Assembly: GCF_005886805.2 (NCBI RefSeq)
Contig: NZ_CP045430.1
Span: 310,001-374,000 of the forward strand
Length of the DNA: 64,000 bases
Source: Pseudoalteromonas rubra
GTDB taxonomy: Bacteria > Pseudomonadota > Gammaproteobacteria > Enterobacterales > Alteromonadaceae
Direction: 5' to 3'
The notes below the pieces were generated by a model that was not told the DNA's origin, made no database searches, and saw nothing but the letters and a program-made list of their open reading frames with translations. The position numbers were made by a program, and so were the translations under genes. Within the stretch, counting starts at the first letter, position 1. Every line of letters starts with the position of its first letter. This document shows positions 60,600-64,000 of this stretch, one piece after another.

Positions 60600-61810
60600 T
60601 GGTTGTTTAGCACCTTGATACTACCATCAGCGTTATAGCTGGCCATACAGATATCATCGAGACCCAGAGCTTCATGTGCGTCGGGCTGTGACTTTGTCCA
60701 GCGAGAAAAAGGCTGCTTATATACTTTAATCAAACCCTGAACTGGCTTTTTCAAATCCTCCAGTGCATCACGCAACGCCGCTCTGTCTTTTTTGACGTTA
60801 CCGCTTAAGGCAATTTGGTCAAGCGCACTGAGCATCACCCGACCTAAATCATAGCCATGAATGAACCCGGCGGGTGACTGAATAAACTGGCCATTAATCA
60901 CTTTATCAGGATATGAAGCCACTAACTGCTGCCAGACCTTAGCGGCAAACTCAGAATGTGGTTTTTGCTGGAAAGAGAAACAGCTTTGTAAGAAATGTAA
61001 ATCGGTCCCTGCGCGCAACTCATCAGCGACCTGCGTAAAAAAGTTACCGCCTGTTATACCCCAGTGGCTGATAATGGCTGGGCGCTGTGTTTGTGGTATT
61101 TGCGCAACGGCTTTAACCAACTGTTTGCCTTCCAGTGCGTTACCGACAAAAATCACACAATCGTGACCTGCAGCGACAATCTCTCGCAACATGATCTTGG
61201 TGGCATTCATTTTCATATTCCAGTTAAACCAAGTCACGGGGGCTTCCGATTGCCCCAATGTGCGGGTTATGGTCTGATAATTTGACTTCCCCCAGGGCGT
61301 ACGCTCCAGCAACAAATGTGATGAGCGACACTGCTTTTGCTTAGCAAACTCTACCAGCCTCACTCCGGCTTTGGTGTCGTCAATCGACAATCTAAACACC
61401 CAGTTATTGTCGTGCGGATAACGTGTTACCGGCCCGCCTGCAGCCCAGGGGACCAACAGCAAAATATCCTGCTGATTAATGAATTCACGATGCTTTATAT
61501 AGGGAGGTGAATGTAATCCGCCAAGGACCAGTAATGCACTGTCATCCTGCAAAAAGCGCCTCATAGTCAACAGACTACGATTACTATTACCCCGGTGGTC
61601 TTTTTCGAGTAACTGCAGCTTGAACCCCTGAGCCTCAAAATTACGCTCCCTAAGTGCGCTATTAAAGCCCATCTTCATGGCCTCTGCCGACGCGCTATGG
61701 CTGCTATAGTCAGAATCATGGTAAATACGTAGCACTGGCCGTTCTGCCGCGTAAACAAACGTACTGGCAGACAAAATGCAAAGTAGAATAGCTAACAGTA
61801 TCCGTTCCAT
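60596..61810 (-). CDS. Periplasmic binding protein (branched-chain amino acid-type) coupled to the LOV kinase
   Basis: A 404-residue exported protein with a signal peptide (cleavage near VYAAE, residue about 22). The fold is a type I periplasmic binding protein of the Peripla_BP_6 kind: EAMKMGFNSALRERNFEAQG, LVLGGLHSPPYIKHREFINQQDILLLVPWAAG and FRLSIDDTKAGVRLVEFAKQ. It lacks any ABC permease neighbour; instead its stop overlaps the start of a membrane histidine kinase (ATGA). This suggests it delivers a bound ligand to the kinase's periplasmic domain, not to a transporter (inference). ATG 61810. Confidence 0.85.
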   Translation of the reverse strand: MERILLAILLCILSASTFVYAAERPVLRIYHDSDYSSHSASAEAMKMGFNSALRERNFEAQGFKLQLLEKDHRGNSNRSLLTMRRFLQDDSALLVLGGLHSPPYIKHREFINQQDILLLVPWAAGGPVTRYPHDNNWVFRLSIDDTKAGVRLVEFAKQKQCRSSHLLLERTPWGKSNYQTITRTLGQSEAPVTWFNWNMKMNATKIMLREIVAAGHDCVIFVGNALEGKQLVKAVAQIPQTQRPAIISHWGITGGNFFTQVADELRAGTDLHFLQSCFSFQQKPHSEFAAKVWQQLVASYPDKVINGQFIQSPAGFIHGYDLGRVMLSALDQIALSGNVKKDRAALRDALEDLKKPVQGLIKVYKQPFSRWTKSQPDAHEALGLDDICMASYNADGSIKVLNNQ

Positions 61811-61893
61811 ATAAATTAGCGCGTTAAGTAACTGATTATTTAAAGTTAGACTATTTCAAAAAGATTGCTTAGTGCAACACCTTATCAATCTTT

Positions 61894-63153
61894 TTAGTCG
61901 GGATAATGATAAACCTCTATCGGCTGGCTGCGCCCACTGAGCTCCACCTTAGCAACCCGTTTGAGTTGCGTAAGCTGCGACTGCAGCACACTTTGCTCAC
62001 TAATAAGCAGTGGATGCTTGAGTTCTTTGGTTTTGCTCTCAATGCGTGCAGCGACATTAACGGTATCGCCAATCACAGTATAATCCATACAACTGCTACT
62101 CCCGACATTACCCGCTATCGCAACGCCACTGTGTATACCAATCCCAATCTTAATGGCAGGCAACCCTTCTGTAATAAACTCCTGATTTAGCAGCTCCAGT
62201 GCCTGAAGCATTTCCCTGGCGGCCTCAATGGCATTTTTGGCATTGTTCTCTTCTTCCTGGGGTGTACCGAAAACGGCCATAATCGCGTCACCAATGAATT
62301 TATCTATCATACCTCTGTGGATAAAAATCACGCTGCTCATTCGGGAAAAATAACGATTTAGCAACTGCGTTATCACTTCTGGGTCGTGCTGCTCGCAAAG
62401 CCGGGTAAAGCCCCGAATATCCGCCATCAATACTGTGACATTACGCTTCTCTCCGCCGGGTTCAATGTCTATATCACCACGCTCAACGGCTTTAACCAGC
62501 TGCTCAGGCAGATAGCGCAGGAGCCGCTCACGATGGCGTAATTTAGTATAGGTTCCGGTGATGTAACTAGACAGAGACCAGGCAAGAAATCCGGAGCAGA
62601 TCATGATTACTTGTTCATGGATCTCAATCGCTCTGGCGGTATGACTGTGCTCTAACACCAGTGTGCCAGTCACGACACAACACAAAGTAGAGTAATAGAT
62701 AATCAGCTTACCCTGGCGAAACGCACTCATAATATTGAACAAAAGTAGCGCACTCACCAGCATTAGTTCGAATTCAGTCTGGTGCAGGTCCTGCAAAAAG
62801 TGCTTAAAAACGTCTAACGACTCAACCTCGAGAGAAACGACGAGAATGATCGCGTAATCAAACAGAATAGACACATATTTTAGCCAGGGTTTATATCCTT
62901 CAGAACTGGCCCAGCGCACGACCAGTGCACACCAGCCAATCACCACCGCGATAGTGAGCAAGTCGACCACAACCAGCGTTGTGTCCCAGCCAATACTGTA
63001 TAAACCAATCACCAGCTCTGTAACAAACAAAGCAATCAGTCCGTAAAAGCGCAGCTTGTTCACATGGAGTTCCATCTCCATTTCGCGTCTTTGATAACAA
63101 TCGGTCAGCAGTTTGTCAAAACTGCTGTCTATGTCCTTTAACCATTTCATCAA
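61894..63153 (-). CDS. Membrane-bound class III adenylate cyclase
   Basis: A 419-residue protein with five or six membrane helices (about residues 35-200) and a C-terminal cyclase domain from about 225. The metal-binding residues are kept (MADIRGFT and FIGDAIMAVFG), with a Lys in MIDKFIGD and Asp in DYTVIGDTVNVAARIES that specify ATP, so cAMP is the likely product. It lies just upstream of the binding protein-kinase pair on the same strand, with about 80 bases between, so they may share a transcript. It lacks a recognised soluble sensor domain. Confidence 0.88.
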   Translation of the reverse strand: MMKWLKDIDSSFDKLLTDCYQRREMEMELHVNKLRFYGLIALFVTELVIGLYSIGWDTTLVVVDLLTIAVVIGWCALVVRWASSEGYKPWLKYVSILFDYAIILVVSLEVESLDVFKHFLQDLHQTEFELMLVSALLLFNIMSAFRQGKLIIYYSTLCCVVTGTLVLEHSHTARAIEIHEQVIMICSGFLAWSLSSYITGTYTKLRHRERLLRYLPEQLVKAVERGDIDIEPGGEKRNVTVLMADIRGFTRLCEQHDPEVITQLLNRYFSRMSSVIFIHRGMIDKFIGDAIMAVFGTPQEEENNAKNAIEAAREMLQALELLNQEFITEGLPAIKIGIGIHSGVAIAGNVGSSSCMDYTVIGDTVNVAARIESKTKELKHPLLISEQSVLQSQLTQLKRVAKVELSGRSQPIEVYHYPD

Positions 63154-63192
63154 TCAGCTCGGCACGTTGACAGGATTACCAACAGTTTAGCC

Positions 63193-64000
63193 TTAAGCGA
63201 CGCGATTATTTAGCTTAAGCAGCATGTTTTTGTACATGCTGGCGACCGCCGAGGGACCAAGCTCTGGATTATCTATAATCAAGTGATTGAATTTAGGGGA
63301 GGAGTTCAGCTCAATTAGATAAAATTGGTCATCCTGGCCGAGAATAATATCAAAGCCAACGAATCCGATATTTGCCAATTCAAACACCGGCTTAACAAAC
63401 TCAAACAAGGCAGTGATCAAGGCCTCGTCTTGCTCAAGCGTAGCCACTTCATTCTTTTCCCAGTAGCGCACATTAAACGTCTGTGCCATCCCTCTTTTAT
63501 ATGCCAGTAAAGGTTCACCAAAACCGCAAACCAGACGATATTCAGCCTTGTTCTCAACATACGCCTGCGCCAACGCAAGATAATCATAGTGTTTTGACTG
63601 GCCGTTAAATATCTCAGTAAAGGCGGCAATAAGCGATGTTTGATCGTGGCACAAATGGACATTTATCCCCAGCGCACCACTGTTACTTTTCACCACCACC
63701 GGGTAACCAAACTGGCGCTCGACGGCCACAACAATCTCATCCATGGTTTGATATTGCAGGTAGTGCTTATACTCATCCGGTACATTTGGATCGAGAAATG
63801 AAAGAGTGTCAGGCATAGTGACAACTTGATTAAAGGCTTGATATGAGTGCATTTTATCCCTGCATATACCGTAGATGGATTCGGAGTTAAACGGGGTTTT
63901 ATTTAGTTCAAAGTACTCGACGCCATGGTTAAAGTATACCCGTACCAGGTTTTGTTCCTGGTCGATGCATTCATATCTTAACCCCAGCTGTTTACATGCC
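63193..64000 (-). CDS. ATP-grasp family protein, 5' end cut by window edge
   Basis: The frame is open from the window edge to 63193, with no stop before an internal ATG at 63852, so at least 268 residues are seen. The visible part has an ATP-grasp core: FGYPVVVKSNSGALGINVHLC (the glycine/lysine loop), LAQAYVENKAEYRLVCGFGEPL, GFVGFDIILGQDDQFYLIELNSSPKF (metal-binding D and E-x-N). This resembles RimK or D-Ala-D-Ala ligase-type enzymes that ligate an acid to an amine using ATP. The substrate is unknown. The start codon lies outside the window. Confidence 0.85.
   Translation of the reverse strand, partial: ACKQLGLRYECIDQEQNLVRVYFNHGVEYFELNKTPFNSESIYGICRDKMHSYQAFNQVVTMPDTLSFLDPNVPDEYKHYLQYQTMDEIVVAVERQFGYPVVVKSNSGALGINVHLCHDQTSLIAAFTEIFNGQSKHYDYLALAQAYVENKAEYRLVCGFGEPLLAYKRGMAQTFNVRYWEKNEVATLEQDEALITALFEFVKPVFELANIGFVGFDIILGQDDQFYLIELNSSPKFNHLIIDNPELGPSAVASMYKNMLLKLNNRVA

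Overview
The window reads as a chromosomal segment of a marine gammaproteobacterium, most likely Pseudoalteromonas. The grounds are near-textbook gammaproteobacterial RhtA, CodB, SoxR and AhpC, a LipL32-like lipoprotein (homologues are known in Pseudoalteromonas), two S9 peptidases, a cytoplasmic CZB chemoreceptor, GGDEF, cyclase and hybrid-kinase signalling genes, and a short TIR-bounded dispersed repeat starting ATACCAATTT. The species assignment is inference. No rRNA, tRNA or CRISPR array was seen.

Layout. 1-6.1 kb: ahpC (cut by the window edge), a DUF3429 membrane protein, a diguanylate cyclase, a soluble chemoreceptor, a Bmt5-like methyltransferase with a zinc finger, an ArsR regulator fused to a decayed arsenate-reductase-like domain, and rhtA. 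6.1-16.2 kb: an S9 family protein that has lost its catalytic serine, a LacI regulator plus glycosyltransferase pair, a ThrE-type exporter, a membrane-anchored coiled-coil protein, an ICMT-like methyltransferase and an intact S9 peptidase. 16.2-35.1 kb is the accessory island: an IS256 remnant, a displaced RHS toxin tip with its immunity gene, an HUH transposase with a truncated tandem copy, a second immunity gene, and a 14.6-kb gene for a 4874-residue secreted RHS protein. 35.1-43.7 kb: a LipL32-like lipoprotein, a fatty acid hydroxylase family protein, a Bcr/CflA efflux pump, codB, a DUF4920 protein and an acidic lipoprotein. 43.8-54.1 kb: a SoxR box between soxR and a flavin reductase, a DUF885 lipoprotein, a Cass2-like protein, a short-chain-regulator-like XRE protein, and a symporter fused to a solute-binding domain. 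54.2-64 kb: a FAN1-like nuclease fused to a DnaQ-type exonuclease, a HELVH lipoprotein, a LOV-domain hybrid histidine kinase overlapping a periplasmic binding protein gene, a class III cyclase, and an ATP-grasp protein cut by the edge.

The most striking system is the RHS island. The giant protein has a Sec signal, six SH3-like/Ig-like modules, four DUF1566-like domains, a CAP domain, YD repeats and a short variable C-terminal tip followed at once by an immunity candidate. Downstream lies a second core fragment, nearly identical over about 1.03 kb, carrying a different tip and a different immunity candidate. This is the classic arrangement for swapping toxin tips by recombination. The orphan copy has two single-base homopolymer losses and is separated from the parent by the transposase. 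No PAAR or VgrG gene is nearby, and the signal peptide argues for Sec-dependent export rather than T6SS loading.

A second theme is multidomain fusion in signalling and repair proteins: ArsR with a phosphatase fold, LOV-PAS-HK-REC-REC, symporter with binding protein, and FAN1 with DEDDh. Small mobile sequences (four or five copies of a 162-bp MITE-like repeat, the IS256 relic and the HUH transposase) have reshaped intergenic regions and in one case the apparent 5' end of a gene.
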